Positions 34,522-49,069 of a stretch of 64,000 nt of DNA are shown here, one piece after another. Position numbers and translations under genes: made by a program. Below the pieces are notes generated by a model. The model was not told the DNA's origin, ran no database searches, and was given only the letters and a program-made list of their open reading frames with translations. Source of the DNA: Cenococcum geophilum 1.58 (Eukaryota > Ascomycota > Dothideomycetes > Gloniales > Gloniaceae); contig KV748176.1 of NCBI GenBank assembly GCA_001692895.1, positions 6,105,092 through 6,169,091 on the forward strand, in the 5' to 3' direction. Position 1 is the stretch's first letter, and each line of letters starts with the position of its first letter.

Positions 34522-37500
34522 CTATAACATCTCAACCATTACATAATCGACCTCGGCATAACAACTCTCCCTTATCTTATACCTAGTCTAGGGGTCCTAG
34601 CTTCTTAAGGTATTGCTTATAGAACTTAAGTAGTGCGCGCTTACACCCTTTTAGGGATTTCTTAGGTTCCTAGGTTTCTTTATTATAATACTTCCACTTA
34701 ATACAGTATGTTAAGCCATGCTCGTCCCTTTATTTATCATGTACATTAAGGATCTTCTTAAATTCCCACTTATCTATAATATTGCCGTTATTATCCCTTT
34801 TAGCTATCCTGCCTGTAACGTTACGACATTCCTCCTTATTAATGCGTGCTTAGCTAGGGATCTCCTTAGGGAACCAGAGGCGGACTTTTAACATATAGAA
34901 AGACTTATTAACGCGAATATGGTCTAGGAGGTCCACTATAACTACCCCTCTATAGGTAGCTAAGACGGGCTAAGGTCCATCCCAATTGTTATCCCACTTC
35001 CTCTTAGGCCGGTTAATCTTTATATTTTTAAGGCTAACCATAACCATATCATCCTTTTTAAATATTATACCTTCGTCCCGTTTTGTATTGGCGTTATCTT
35101 TATAGCGTTACTAGGAGATACGGGCTAGGGCCTTAAGCTAAGTTAGGATACGCTTAAAGCGGTTCGCAATAGTATCAGCTTATAGGTACTCTTTCTTTAT
35201 ATATATAGACAGGGCTAATAGCTAGGGGCCCACTAGTTTAACGCCCAGACATAGGTTATAGCTATAGTTAGCAAAGAACGGTAAGAATCCCGTGGTCTTG
35301 TTAACCTAGTTATTTATAGCGAACTTAGTAAGGGGGAGCCAATCTACCTAGTCATCTTAGGTGAAGCTCACGAAGGCACATAGGTACTTATTTATTGCTG
35401 CATTAATAATCTCGGTTTAGCTATTTGTTTTAGGGTGCCATACAAAACTAGGGCTTAGGGTTACCTTTAGGCGCTAGTTTAGGCGACGCTAGAAGTCAGA
35501 AACGAATAAAGAGCCTCTATCGGAAATAATAGTATTCGGAGCACCGTATAACTTATAGACAGTATAGATAAATGCTTTAATAAGCTCCTTAGTGTCTAGG
35601 CTAGTAACAGGAATAAAGTGTCTTATCTTTATTAGGCGGTTAACAACGACAAAGATGTATCTATATATTTTGCCGTTACGAAGGCACTTAGGCAGGTCAA
35701 CAACGTGGTTAATAGAGATATCAGTCTACGGGCGGACTGGTAGTTCTAGTAGTTTTAGGAAACCAGGCGGTGCTAAGCGTGGGGTCTTTATACGGAAGTA
35801 GAGAGCGCAGTCTTTTATAAAGGTAGCTGTGAACTATAAAATACCTGGCCACTAATAGGTTTAATTAAGGAGGTCTAGTGTCTTAACGCGGCCTAGGTAG
35901 CCCGCAGGACCCAAACTATACATACAATATGCAACTTCTAGTCAGAGTTTAGGCGAATTAGGGACAAATACTCAATTCCTATAGTAGATTAGGCCGTTAA
36001 TAATTAAACATTCGGATTTATTACAGCGGAGTAACTTCCTAATCTACTTGGGCCAACGGCGTGCTTTACAGCCTTCCCGTTTGCGTAGCGTAGTCAACAT
36101 ATCCCTAGCAAGTTTATTCTCCTTATAGGCATTCTTAATAAGCTCCTTAAGGGGTTTTTTCTTAGGCTTTAGGTCCATTACTGCTATAAAGTCTTTAACG
36201 CTCTAGTCTTGGGATTCGCTTAGTAGCTCTTCTAGAATAGCGGGGTCGACTTTCTTCAGTAGTAAGATAACGCGGTCTTAGTGTCGTAGACGTTCGTCAC
36301 CAGCATTAGCGGGTATTACGCCTAGGAGGCGGCTAAGAGCATCTAGGATTATAGCTTTAGTGCTAGGCCTATAGGTAATAACAAAGTTAAATTAGGAAAG
36401 GAACTTAGCCCAGCGGACTTGGCACTAGTTTAGTTGTTTCATTATTATAAAGGTCTGGAGGTTCTTATAGTCCGTAATAATTTCAAATAGCTGCTTAGTT
36501 CCTTGCAGTTCGGGGCACCATTCTTCTAGTACCTTAACTATTGCCAGGAGCTCCTTGTTGTATATTTTATAGTTATATTTAGGGGCTAAGTGCTTAGCAG
36601 AGAAGAATGTGACTAGCTTAAGCTTGTTATTTTTATTAGCTTAGTAGAGCACTCTACCTAAAGCCTAGTTTAAGGCGTCTATCTCTACCACAGTCTTCTT
36701 TATATAGTCGTAATATGCTAAGACCGGTGCTATGGTAAATGCTGTTTTTAGGGTCTAGAACGCTTCTGTTTGATCAGGGCCCCATAACTAGCTAGTACTC
36801 TTCTTTAGTAGCCTAGTTATAGGCTCAACTATCTTAGAATAGCTTTGGATAAATCATTAGTAGAAGTTCGCGAAGCTAAGAAACTGCTATAGTTCCTTTA
36901 TTAACGTTGGGTCCTTCTATTCCTACAAGGCCTGCACCTTCTTAGGGTCCATAGTTATGCCGTTAGTTAAGATAATTAGGCTAAGGTATTTTGTTTTAGT
37001 AGTATAAAACTTAAACTTATTAATATTAATCTGGAGTCCGGCATTACTAAGTCTCTAGATAATTTCATTTATATATTTTATGTGCTCGGCACGTGTTTTA
37101 GAGAAGATAAGGACATTATTAAGGTACGCAGTGCAGTAGTTGTTAAGGGCGTTGTGTAAGACATAGTTAATATAGTTCTAAAACGTAGCGGGCGCGTTAT
37201 AGAGACTAAATAGTGTAACTAATATCTTATAGAGTCCAAATCGGGTAATAAATGCTATAAGCTATTTATAGCCTTCCGCGATCCAGATCTGGTTAAACAC
37301 AGTAATTACGTTAAGCTTAGTAAAGTACTTAGCACTATAGAGTGCGTTAAGTGTCTTGTAGACTAGTGGCAATGGGTATCGATTCTTAATAGTAACTGTA
37401 TTTAGGCCTTAGTAGTTATAGTAGATTTATATACCGCCGCCAGGTTTCGCAGCAAGGAGGAGTGGTACGGTGGCTAGTAAGGTTGACTCGCAGATAAAAC

Positions 37501-38383
37501 CCTTATCTAGTATTTTGTTAATCCACCTCTTTACATATATAAGTTTAGCGGGTAAGAGTGGTCTGTTTTTATAGTATAGGGCTTACTTTCCGGGTATAAT
37601 CTTAATTTTATAGTCCCATGGTCGGTAAGGGGGTAGCTTATCTATATTCTTAGGGAGAAAGTGTTTAATATGTTCGCGGAACTCTTTTAGTAAGCGTTAT
37701 AAAATATCTTTATAGGTTAATCCTGGCTTACCTTTTAGGAACTTCTCAATATTAGTATTAACTATCTTTTAGCGTAGGAGCTTAGACTCGGTTTTAAGGT
37801 TTATCTTAAGGAAGTTATAAAAATAAGGGGGTAGCGCTTTACGGGCTTCCTCCATTATATAGTCGCCTTCCACTAGCCAGCGAAAAGACCTTTCTAATAG
37901 GTTCGGTACTTCTATTAGGCCTATAGGCAGCTCCTTAAGCAGCTATTAGTGTTCTTATTTAACTAGTTCTACTAGCTCCGCTATATAGATCCTTATTACC
38001 TTTACGCCTTTTTATTTACAGAACTGGGTGAAATTAACAGCATAAGTGTATTTAATGTTGTCCAGGTTAGGGCGTATCTGGTTCCTTAGTGCTATAGTTA
38101 GGCTAGTACAACTTAGTCGGCCCGGGGGGACGGAAATAAGGCGGCGGCCCTGCACGGTACGCGCGGGAGATGGGTATGAGGTTGGGCGTTGCGGGGGGGA
38201 GGTCTTAATTACTCTAGTTTTAGCCTTGGCTATAACAGCCTTAGCTATTATACATGCGGTCGTATATGCGTATAGCAAATGTCTTAAAGTTAGGTATCTT
38301 ATTGCCTAACCTGGGTTAAGCGGGTATATACGGGAGACTTATAGTTCTGGTGGTGTTATAGTACGGGTAGGAGACGGTGGATT

Positions 38384-38475
38384 GCGGTGGAACTTGGTAG
38401 ATAGTTACGGTGGAACTTGGTAGACAGTTGCGGTGGAACTTGGTAAACAGTTGCGGTGGGACTTAGTAGAAAGTT
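38384..38475. repeat. 23-bp tandem repeat, four units, inside gypsy B
   Basis: GCGGTGGAACTTGGTAGACA plus GTT repeats four times head to tail with a few differences per unit. The unit is not a multiple of three. Confidence 0.85.
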
Positions 38476-39840
38476 GTTTTCTTAGGGATGGGGCGGTGGT
38501 CTAGTCTTCTAGAATCTCCGCTTCGTTTACTGTGTATATTAGTTTACTAGTATTAGGCACTTCTTTTACTGTCAGCTGTCGGTATCTAAGCGTTAGCTAT
38601 GTAATGCGTCCGCTTAGTGCTACTTAGTTACAGTTAGGGATATGCTATAGGAGACAGTTGTAGGCATAGTAATTAGAGTTAAACTTAAGCTCTAGGACGG
38701 GGAAGTCTATTTTTAGGTTATGCTTTTTAAGCTAGGGTATTCCAAGAATTACTAGTATTAAGGGTAATAACTTCGTAACATAGAAAAGCATGGATTCTGT
38801 ATGGTGGCTAATTATTATTTTTACTGTAAAGTAATGGGTAATAAAGCTAGACGGGAGTCCGTTAGTAAGGCGGAGTGTTTTTAGGGCTAGGAGTCTTTTT
38901 ATTATAATATTATGCTTTTTTATAAGCGAGTCTTCGTCTACAAACGCTGGTACTGTACTATCACTGTTAACGAGGCTAACTGTTTTAATAAAAACTTTTA
39001 GGAGTAGGTTACGCAGTAAGAAGAGGTAGGTCTAAATAAGGATAGTATTTCTGTTATTATTTGCTGTTTTAAGGTTAAGTAGCAGCTAGCTTAGAACAAG
39101 GTCTAACTAATCTAGTAGTATAGATCTAATCCTTTTATCCTCCTCCCTATATAGTTCTAACCCTTAGAGGCGACTTAGTCTAAGGGTTAGCCTTTTAATA
39201 ACTAGATTATAGGGCTCGGCTAGTGGCTGTAGTCTTAGTTAGTATGTCCTAATATATCGGTCTCTAATAGTATATATATGCTAGGGGGTACTTTACTAAG
39301 GATATAGCCGGTCTTACGGTTAGTACTAGTACGGAGTATTTATCCGTAGTTTACGTATAGGACTATTAGCTAGGGCTGTATTAGGGAAGGAAATTATAGG
39401 GGTAGGTCTCTGTGTCCAGACCCACGTCCCTATCTATAGTTACCGCCTTAGTTATTATCCCCTCTATTAAAGAATCCGCTGCGGCTAGGAAGGGGTTAGC
39501 GCCGTAGCATTGGAAGGGGATTTAGGTTCTTACTAGGGTCGTAAGCGTCTTTTTAGTGGCTAGGTTAACTATATGCCATATAGAGTCTATTATCTATACA
39601 ATATCTTCAGACGTTATTAGGGAGGCTACCGCTACCGCTACCGAATTTAGCGGCGTTAAGGTTTATTAGATTATTCTACAGTGATATAGGTTAATAGCCG
39701 CCAGCGGTACTTAATTTAGCGGTATTTAGCTTAGTGTAGTAAGTGTGGTTCTATAAGTTATAAGCGAATACATCTATCTACTTACTCTATCCTACGTAGT
39801 TAGCATCGCTAATCTTATGGCTAAGGGTAAGGGCTAGGTC

Positions 39841-40265
39841 TGTAACGGAACCTTATAGCAAGAACTACGATAGGCTCGTTAATAGGCTAGGTGTGTAGGA
39901 AATGCAAGTACAAAAGTCAACAACGTAATAATAACTGGTGGAGTGGTTGCCTAACAGATTAACTCTAATTATATTCTAAGAATTACTACAAGAAAGGAAC
40001 TATCTAGGTAGGGACTAAGGGTCCTTAAATATATAACCGTACTCCTATAAAATCCTTCTTATACGTAATATACGTCTTATATATAAGGTACGTAAGTTCC
40101 TCTTATTCCTCTTATTTAATACGTAGCACATTATATAACCTTAGTTACCATTTCTCATTATATAGTTCTATCGGCTCCATCCTAAACCGTGCCTAAATTA
40201 ACTAACTAGCTTCTTCCGTCTCTTCTCCAAGTAGTTATAATATTGTACTTAAAGCGTCCGTAACA
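39841..40265 (-). repeat. 3' LTR of gypsy A3
   Basis: This 425-bp copy matches 47,367-47,791 over its full length, with transition differences only as far as I compared. AGGTC lies immediately outside. Confidence 0.92.
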
Positions 40266-43200
40266 CTATCTCCCTCCTCTTTATCTTCGTCCTTAAAGAT
40301 TTAAAACATCTCTAAGTTATTTACTAGAGGTATAATGTCCATCTAGTTAATTTGGTTAATATTATTGCTTATTATACCTAAAGTAATTTCTTCTTTATAC
40401 GCCTAACGTCGTGCTCGCACTATTACTGCAATATTATCTCTTAGTAAGATTATACCGTCTTCATATTCTTATTATTTAAAAGAGGGGTTAGTTTATGTTA
40501 TGTTAGCGAACCCATCTTTATAACAGCCGTCCTTTTACTTAAAGTATACTAAAGCGAATATTTATTCGTCCTGTGATGTTTGCTCTACTTTTAATACTAA
40601 ATATACGCGACCTATTACTCTTAATAGTCGTCTAGTTCCCTAATTAATTTGTCTTAGGGTCTCGTGTTTAATCTATTGCTGCGCGGCTAGATAGTGAATT
40701 ATTGTAAGCCCTTACTAAGTTGGAACGTTCCCGTAACGCGGAACAGAAGGCTTTAAATACTCGAATTACAGCGTTTACTCGTCTGCTTCGTCTTAAGAAG
40801 GTTTATAAGAAGGTTTGTTTTAAGGAGTAGAAACTTATAAAATAAGGTTTGCAGGAACTAGGTAATAAAAGAACGGATTTTCTTCTAATAGAGAAGGAAA
40901 CAGATCCGAGTAGTTTAGCAACTGCTCTTCTTAGGTCCCCCTTAGGTAACTTATTCTTTAGCAATCCTTCTTTATTAATACTGCCTGACCTAATCTCTTC
41001 TAATACTCCTATACCTTTCCTATAGCGTTCTTTAAATTCTCTAGTAGCTCCTAGATAGTCTTAGTATAGCCTATCCACTTAACCTTATACCATGTTTCAT
41101 TATTAATGTCCTTATAATTAACGATCTTTAATACTTACTATTTATCTTTTTCTTATCCTCTATATGTGTCTGCTTTATAAACCGGTGGCTTAATATTCCT
41201 ATATACTGGCTCTAGCATTACGATATACTATATAGGGTAAATCTTTATTTTAGCTAGTAGGTTTAACTTAAATATAACCAGTGAAATCCTCTATATAATT
41301 TTAAAAGGTCCTAGTCTAACATAGTCCAATTTCTTACTTAGTCGTCAACTCTTAAAATTTTTGTGTAGTAGCCATACTTTATCTCCCTCCTTAAGATCTG
41401 GTCCCTTAGATCTCTTAGCATTATAGTACTTTTTTATTCTCTCTTATACTTTCTTTACTAATTCTATAAGGTCTATATAAAGATTTATTAATATCTTTAT
41501 NCTNTNTTTNGCTNTACTACTNNTNTTNTTNNCTTNNNNTANTAANAANNATNTTCTTNGCTTNTATCNATAATTTNCCTTAAATAGTAATATGCCTATT
41601 CCTTCTTAAGGTGTTATATTATATGCGAATTATATAACTAGTAATAGCGATACCCAATTATTTTATGCATAATTAATATAATATCTTAGGTACTGCTCTA
41701 GTGTTTAATTTAATCTTTCTATTTAACCATCTATTTATAGATAATATGCGGTAGAAGTTGCTACTCATACTCCTTACTCCGCTAAGAATACTTTCTAGAA
41801 TACTACTACGAATCTTAGATCTCTATCCGATATAATTTTACTTAGTGCTCCATATCTTATAAACACTTCTTTAATATAGATTCTAGCGACATCTTCTGCT
41901 GAGATTTCTTCTGTATATACTATAAAGTATCCCCACTTTATAAGCTTGTCTACTATTACTAAGATCGCGTTATGATCTTATCCAGTAATAGGGTCCTTTA
42001 ATTTTAGTAACTTAATAATAAAGTCCTATAATATAACCTCCCCTAGTCTCTCTAGTATTTTAATAGGTTATAGCCCTCTATATAGCTTATACCTCATTAG
42101 TTTATTCCTTTAGCAATCTAAATATTCCTTTATAACCCTTCTGGCTATCCTCTAGATTCTATCAATAATATACTCCTCCTAGAGTCTCGACACTAAGCCC
42201 ATAGCTCCATTATATCCTTAAGTTAGTCCCTTATAAAAGTCCTCTATAAATTACTCTGCTATACTTCTTAGGATATACTTTACTTCTCGATTTTCGTATA
42301 TATCCGTTTATAGATCCTCTAGCTGTGCTTCTAGAATTCTTTATACCTAAAAGCTTTCTAGTATCTTATAGACTTTCTCTAGTTCGTCGTCTTCTTAAGT
42401 TACTGCGATTTTCGGATAATTGTACCTAATCAATCCGTCTATATCTTTTCATAATAAAGCCCCTAATGGCTTTTCCTTATTTTATAGTTTAGCTTTGCGG
42501 CTTAGAGCATCTGCCTGCGTATTATCTATACCTTTGATATACTAAATCTCAAAATAGTATTCTATAAGCATCTCTACCTATCTAACCTATCTTCGGTTAA
42601 GTTCCTTCGTTATTAGAAATCCTATTAGGTTCTTATAATTTATCTTAACTATAAATAGTTTCTCTATACCTTATAAGAATGCTCTCTATTTCTTTAATGC
42701 TGTAACTATACCTAATAACTCCTTATTATAGATGTCATAGTTTAACTCTAATAGTGTCATCTTCCGACTATAGTATGCTACTAGGTGCCATCCATCTTAA
42801 TGCTTTTATATAAAGCACGCCCCTAGTATATAGTCTAATGCATCTATTTTTATAATTATCTCTAGTCCTAGTTAATAGATCTTAAAAACTAGCTCCTAGG
42901 TAAACAACTCTTTAACTTTCTTAAAGAGTTTTCTTTACTCTTCCCCCTATACCTATAGTTCTTCTTTCTTTATTAACCGCGTAAATGGCTTAATGTCCTT
43001 TAACCATTACGCTATAAACCTTCTATAGTAATTGTAAAACCCTAGAAACGATCTTAACTATATAACGTTCTCTAGTTCCTACTAATTCACTATAGCCTTA
43101 ATCTTTTTTAGATCTATACTAAGTTAGCCTAGTTTAATAATAAATTTAATAAAATCGGTCTTCCTAGTAAAAAACTCGTATTTCTTAATTGCTACTAGCA

Positions 43201-46200
43201 TCTATTCTTCTTATAGTCTCTTTAAAACCCATTTAACGTATTCCCCGTGTTCTTCCTTAGTTATTAAGTAGATAATAATATTATTAAAATATACTATAAT
43301 AAATTCATCCAAGTGTTCTCCTAATATATTATTAATACGCTTCTGGAACGTTGCTAGTACGTTTATAAGCCTAAATTGTATAACTAATAGTTTATATAGT
43401 CCTTCCTTTAACCTAAAGGCTGCCTTTTATTCGTCGCCTTCCTTAATCCTAATCTAATAGTACGCCCATCTTAAATCTATCTTTATAAAGATTTACATAT
43501 TGCCTATCCTATCTTAGATTTCACTAATTAAGGGTAAAAGATACCTATCCTTTCTAGTAATGCTGTTTAACTATCTATAGTTAATACACAGCCTTAGTTT
43601 ACCATTTTTCTTTAGTACGAATAGTACTAGATAACCCGCTAATAACTGCGATGGTCTAATATATCCCTTTTGTAGATTTTCCTAAACAAACTCTTTTAAC
43701 GCTCTACTTTCTTCTTCGGTAAGCTTATAGATTAGAAAAAACTTTAGACTTATTCCTAGTTCTAACTCTATTTTATAATCCCATACTATATATTCTAACA
43801 GCTTTTCACTTTCCGGTGACTATAGTTTCTTACCGTACTTATAGTATCTCTTTAGTATATAGCTTAGTCCTTTTTCTATTTCTTTATAGGTTACTCCTAC
43901 TTAGTACTATACCAACTTGGCTTATTATTATATCTTACGGCGTTAAGTATCTCTAATATTAACTTAACCTATAATCCAATTAATCCTTAGATTATATTCC
44001 TATAACTAAGGCATACCTAATACTGCCTTATCCCGTCCTAATAGTAGGATATTAAAAGACATCTTAATTTATCTTCCTTTAATAGTTATCTAAATAGGTC
44101 CTATTTTAAGATTAATAATCCCTCCTCTATAGGTTATTAGATCTCCTAAAATTGTAACTAATAGGTAANGTTGCTNNTTTTNTNTATAANNTAGNCCNAT
44201 TCTCTTAACTACTACTAGTAAGATATAGTTTCGCGTTACTCCACTATCTATTAGCGCTTTAAACTGCTAATCTTACTAATTAATCTATAAATTTAGGTGT
44301 CATCCTTAAATTCCTTTAAGGGTCTAAGGCTCTACTACTAGCTCCCTCTAATCCTATAGGCCTCTACTTTTCCTAACTATTAGCTACTTAATCCTAGTAT
44401 ACTTAGCTCATTCCTTAGCCAATACCTAGTTCGCTTTTTATCTTTAATATACCATAAACACATATTTTTTAGGCATTCCTACTACTATCGTCCGTCTAAG
44501 CATTCTTCCGTAAAAAATCTTCCTAATTAAAGTACTAAACTTCCTTCCTCTTGGATTTCTATTAGATGCCATCCATATATATATTTGGCATTTCTATACT
44601 ATTACTTATCCGTTATCCAGTATATCCTTATAGAGTATTTCCAATTCTTTTCTTTCGGATTCTTATGTATTTTGTATATATTGTCTATATACGCAATCCA
44701 TGATATCGTATAGTATGCTAGGTGCTTTAGGTTAACTCTTAGCTCGTCTTTATCCTTAAGTTTAAACCTTTATCGTGCTGATCTAAACGTTACGACTTTA
44801 TTCGCAGGTACTAAAATACGCCTCTTACTTTTCCAGTCCTCTAAACGTTCCTTTAGATCCTTTAACATTATAATTAAGGCTCCTCTAATATGCGTTATGG
44901 CCTTCTCTATAATTAGGTAGTCCTAGATAACTTTTTCATCTAACTATATATAGAAATCTTTCTACTTATTATTATGCCTTTACCTATACCACTTTTAGTA
45001 CAGCTGCTAGAGTATATACGGTCTGTCCGTAAGGAAATATCTCTTTATTACTACGTTATAATAGCCTTTAGTATATCGTTCCTTAAACCTAGTAGGAATC
45101 CCTAGATCCTCTTCTTATTCCAGTTTAGTAAGCCACTTAGCTCTTAGTGTGCCTACTCTTAGCCTATTAGTAATTCTTTATACTAGTGCTCTATCCTTTA
45201 TACGTCCTAATATGCTAGATCTTTTATTTAGTTTCTGTTCTTACCACGCGATAATTCTTTATCTAAATTCTTCTATAGTTTCTTTTAGTTTGCGCCTTGC
45301 GCTCTAATCCTTAAAGTTATCTTACTTCTTAATCCTAGTATTAATTTTTTAATCTTTAGTCTAAACACTTCGTTTAACTAGTAAATCCTCTAGGTTTATA
45401 TATTCGTCTTTTAGTCTAATTACTATTTATACCATAGATTCTCTAATCTATAAAGAAGCTTCTTACCTCTTATCTATAGGTGTCCTAATTCATACTCCAA
45501 ATTCTTAACCTCTTAGGTTCTTTAATCCCAAGCTTACTTCTAACCTAAGCTTAGCTCCTACCTTAGTCTAACTAGGCTTAACTAGTATCCTCATCTCGTC
45601 TTAAGAGTCCTAGATCTTACTTATCTCATCTTAAAAATCTTATACTATTAGGAATTCTTATCCCAAGCTTATTTGTATATTTTTAAACTAAGCTACTGCT
45701 CTACTCTATCAGTTATCGTCTATTATAGGTCCTTAAGCTTACCTTATCTCGTCTTAAGAATCTTAGTCATCTCTTATCTCGCTATAAGAATCTTAAGCCT
45801 TTAGCCTTTTACCTTTATTAAGTGCCGAAGTAGTTCACTATCCTACTTCTCTTACGTCTTGCGAAGCGATAGATATTATATCTAGTAGGGTTTTAATCCC
45901 TACTAATGTTCCTTATTCTATAATAGAATTATCCTCTACCTCTAGTATAACATCTCCAAGGTCTACTTACTCCTAGTAAGCGGCCCTTATTACCTTATTA
46001 TCACGGAATGTTTCGCCTAGGTCGAATTTATTATCCTTAATATCCAATCTGCGAACTAGTTTATTAGTTCCTCTACATCCTATAGGTACTAGCTCTTATA
46101 GCCAATAGCTTATACTATACTTAGCGTCTTTATAAATTTAGCATACGTTGTTATAATAAAACGCAAAACTTCTAATTAAACACTCTTTTGTTCCTCGCAG

Positions 46201-47366
46201 TATATTATTATCTCTTTATACATATATATCGTCTACTAGTCTTATACCTTTTACTATATAGTAACTCTGCCTACTTCTACAGTCTCTAATATAATAACCC
46301 TATTTTCCGCAATTTATATAAGCTCCTTTTTTAAACCATTTTTCTTATTATAGAGTCCGCCTAAATGTCTTCTGCTATTAAAATCCCTAATTCAGCCTCT
46401 GCTCCTTAGACCTTTAATTACTTAATCCTTATCCTCTAGGTTTCTATAGTTTGCTCTATCTCTTATAAGCTTCTTTAGTACTACTTAGGTCCATTAGCTC
46501 TGCGCCATACTATAATTTCTAACTTAGCTTTTATCATTACGTACTCTACGCCTTATACAACTATAAAACTCTATCTTAGCCTCTCTTAGCCTATTCCCTT
46601 TAATAGATCTAATTATCAATCTTAATCACCTAATCTATTAGTTCCCTTAGGGTATCTATATCTTCCATTAGGATAATCACGTCCTAGACTTTAGCCTTAA
46701 GTCCCTATTTATACTATGCTATAAGCGCCCTATTATTCCACTTTACTTATATTGCTAGTATCTGGAACTATATTATATACTTAATTACTAAAGTTTGTTA
46801 TATAAGGTTCTAGAGTTTTTTTTTTACTATAGTTATTTCTTCCGGGTCTCTAAACATCTATATTAGTCATTCTATAAATCCTTCCTAACTTAAGAATATA
46901 AATCGCACGTCTTAGTTAGTGGTCATCATTCCGTTTACCTATATCTCCGTAAAGTAAAGTTTAAACCACTTAAGTGCTTTTCCTAACAAGAATAGTCCTA
47001 TATAGGCTATCCGATCCACGGATATAGGTAACTTTACTCCCTCCTATAAGACCTTAAAATGCATCTATATAAGGAATCCTTTAAGCTTTAACCTCTCTCC
47101 TATAAATCTCTCAATTAATAATAGCTTAATCTTTACTGCTCCTATCCCGTTAAGTCTTTCTTCCAACACTATATTATTAGCTATTAGCTAGTTAACTATT
47201 TCCTATAGCTATCCGACCGTCACAGGTTGCTATAAGTTAGTATCCGCCATACTAGTGTCACCTCCTATCCCTAAAGTAGTTGCTGCCATTAATAGCATCA
47301 TAGTAGCTGCTTTTAGTGGCATGTTATTTGACTTCTTATATTAATACCGTAACCGGGTAGTAATTA

Positions 47367-47791
47367 TATAACGGAACCTTATAGCAAGAACTACAATAGG
47401 CTCGTTAATAGGCTAGGTATATAGGAAATGTAAGTACAAAAGTCAACAACGTAATAATAACTAGTAAAGTGGTTGCCTAATAGATTAACTCCAATTATAT
47501 TCTGAGAATCACTACAAGGAAGGAACTATCTAGGTAGGAACTAAGGGTCCTTAAATACACAACCGTACTCCTATAAAATCCTTCTTATACGTAATGTACG
47601 TCTTATACGTAAGGTACGTAAGTTCCTCTTATTCCTCTCATTTAATACGTAGTACATCATATAACCTTGGTTACCATTCCTCATCACATAGTTCTATTAG
47701 CTCCATCCTAAACCGTGCCTAAATTAACCAACTAGCTTCTTCCGTCTCTTCTCCAAGTAGTTATAACATCGTACTTAAAGCGTCTGTAACA
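47367..47791 (-). repeat. 5' LTR of gypsy A3
   Basis: It is the partner of the copy at 39,841. The gag start lies just inside, on the minus strand near 47,330. Confidence 0.92.
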
Positions 47792-48883
47792 AGGTCCTTT
47801 ATCTTTAAGGAAATGTTCTTCTTAAGCAAATCCACTTTTTATTCCTTAGTCTTATTTGCTTTAATTATTAATTTATTAAGCTCTGCCTTCTAGAACTAGT
47901 AGTTACGCTTGCCCTAGTTTAGGGTATCCAACTTATTTTTAGCTGCTTAGGTTATGTCTATAGTCTTATAGTACTTCCTTATATATATAAGCATAGACTC
48001 TTAGTCGGAGAAAATCCATTTACTTAGGTCGCTTGGGTGTATACGTAGCGTATTAAGGCCATACTTAATATAGTTATAAGCCTTATCTATCAGCATATCT
48101 AACATATAGAGGACTTCGTCTATTAGGGTTTTAAAGCACTTTATATCCCTCCGGAAAACGCCTTAGACCTTCGTTTCCCATATTTTGAATTTTTCTTGCT
48201 TTTTAGTTGGTGATCCCTTACTATTAAACGGGGTTAGATCTTTTGCTTTACGCTTTTTCCTATAGGGCTTGGCAAGAGAATAGGAGCTAGCAGCTATATT
48301 CTTATCGGCGATGGTCTAGGTAAGTATAGTAATCTAAGAGCTTAGGTTTTATATAGTCGTAGTGTATATTAAGGCTTGCTGTTCGTATTGTTATAGACAT
48401 AGTTTAAGCGTTGTAAGGGAGTTAATCCTATGCTGGGCTTCTTTAAGTTAGGACTTTGCGGTTTAACCTTCGTCGTAGACGGCTTAGAGGCCACTCTCGA
48501 CGCTAGTTAAGAAGGTTGTATATATGGAGAGGTGCTAGAAGGTTCCTGCTATGTTAAGGTCCTTAGGGTACTCCAGACTACTTCTAATTATCTAGGCAAT
48601 GTGGTTATAGGAGGTATTAAAGAGGCAGGCGAGTGCTTTACGTGTGTTCGCTAACGGGGTATTATCTATGTTATAGTCGCCCATTCTAAAGGGTCTAGGT
48701 AGAGTAATTAAAATCTATAAGGCTGGCTGTGATACTAAGATTATCTGGGATTATACTAAGATTGTCTAGGACTGTGGTATAGTGTTATTGGTCGCGCCGG
48801 GTTACAATTATACTAGGAAAACGGAGATAGTGGATTGGGAAGAGTAGAGATCGCGATAGGGCGCAATTAGAGATACTATAAAC

Positions 48884-49069
48884 TGTTATAGTGCTGCAAT
48901 AAAGTAGACCAAATAACTACGTTGTGGTATGAAGAGGAGAAGAAGGTAAAAAGGGGTATTGTACACGAATAGTAGGGCCAGCCGCCGAGGCGCTAGTGGT
49001 GGGCTAGCTAACGGTAGGAAATAGTATAAGACAGTATGGAACAGTATATGGCAAGTCAGTGCCGTGACA
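48884..49069 (-). repeat. 5' LTR of gypsy B
   Basis: It is the 186-bp partner of the copy at 34,121, followed outside by the TCTGC duplication. Confidence 0.92.

Larger units (their letters stand above)
39841..47791 (-). mobile_element. Ty3/gypsy element A3 (minus strand), uninterrupted
   Basis: It is 7,951 bp with 425-bp LTRs (39,841-40,265 and 47,367-47,791) and AGGTC duplications (39,836-39,840 and 47,792-47,796). Parts in transcription order are gag from about 47,330 with a zinc knuckle near 46,300, protease about 44,250-43,980, reverse transcriptase about 43,650-42,950, RNase H about 42,900-42,400, integrase about 42,250-41,500, and a chromodomain-like end about 41,150-41,050. A purine tract borders the 3' LTR. 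The structure is whole, but the coding is broken by very many RIP-type changes. It supplies the empty-site reference for insertions into A1 and A2. Confidence 0.92.
34121..49069 (-). mobile_element. Ty3/gypsy element B (minus strand), carrying A3
   Basis: Identical-length 186-bp LTRs (34,121-34,306 and 48,884-49,069) are flanked by TCTGC duplications (34,116-34,120 and 49,070-49,074). The sister copy A3 has the undisrupted site near 42,250. Its own length is about 7.0 kb without A3. Parts in transcription order are gag (48,880-47,797 and 39,835 down), protease region about 38,700, reverse transcriptase about 37,900-36,900, RNase H to about 36,300, integrase about 36,000-35,100, and a chromodomain-like end about 34,800-34,600. 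The purine tract beside the 3' LTR is at 34,311-34,325. It is less mutated than A2 but broken, with many changes. Confidence 0.9.

Noticed and set aside
38012-38309. Overlapping ORFs of 87-88 codons on both strands
   Set aside because: They lie inside the polyprotein region of gypsy B and are chance openings in its less mutated part.
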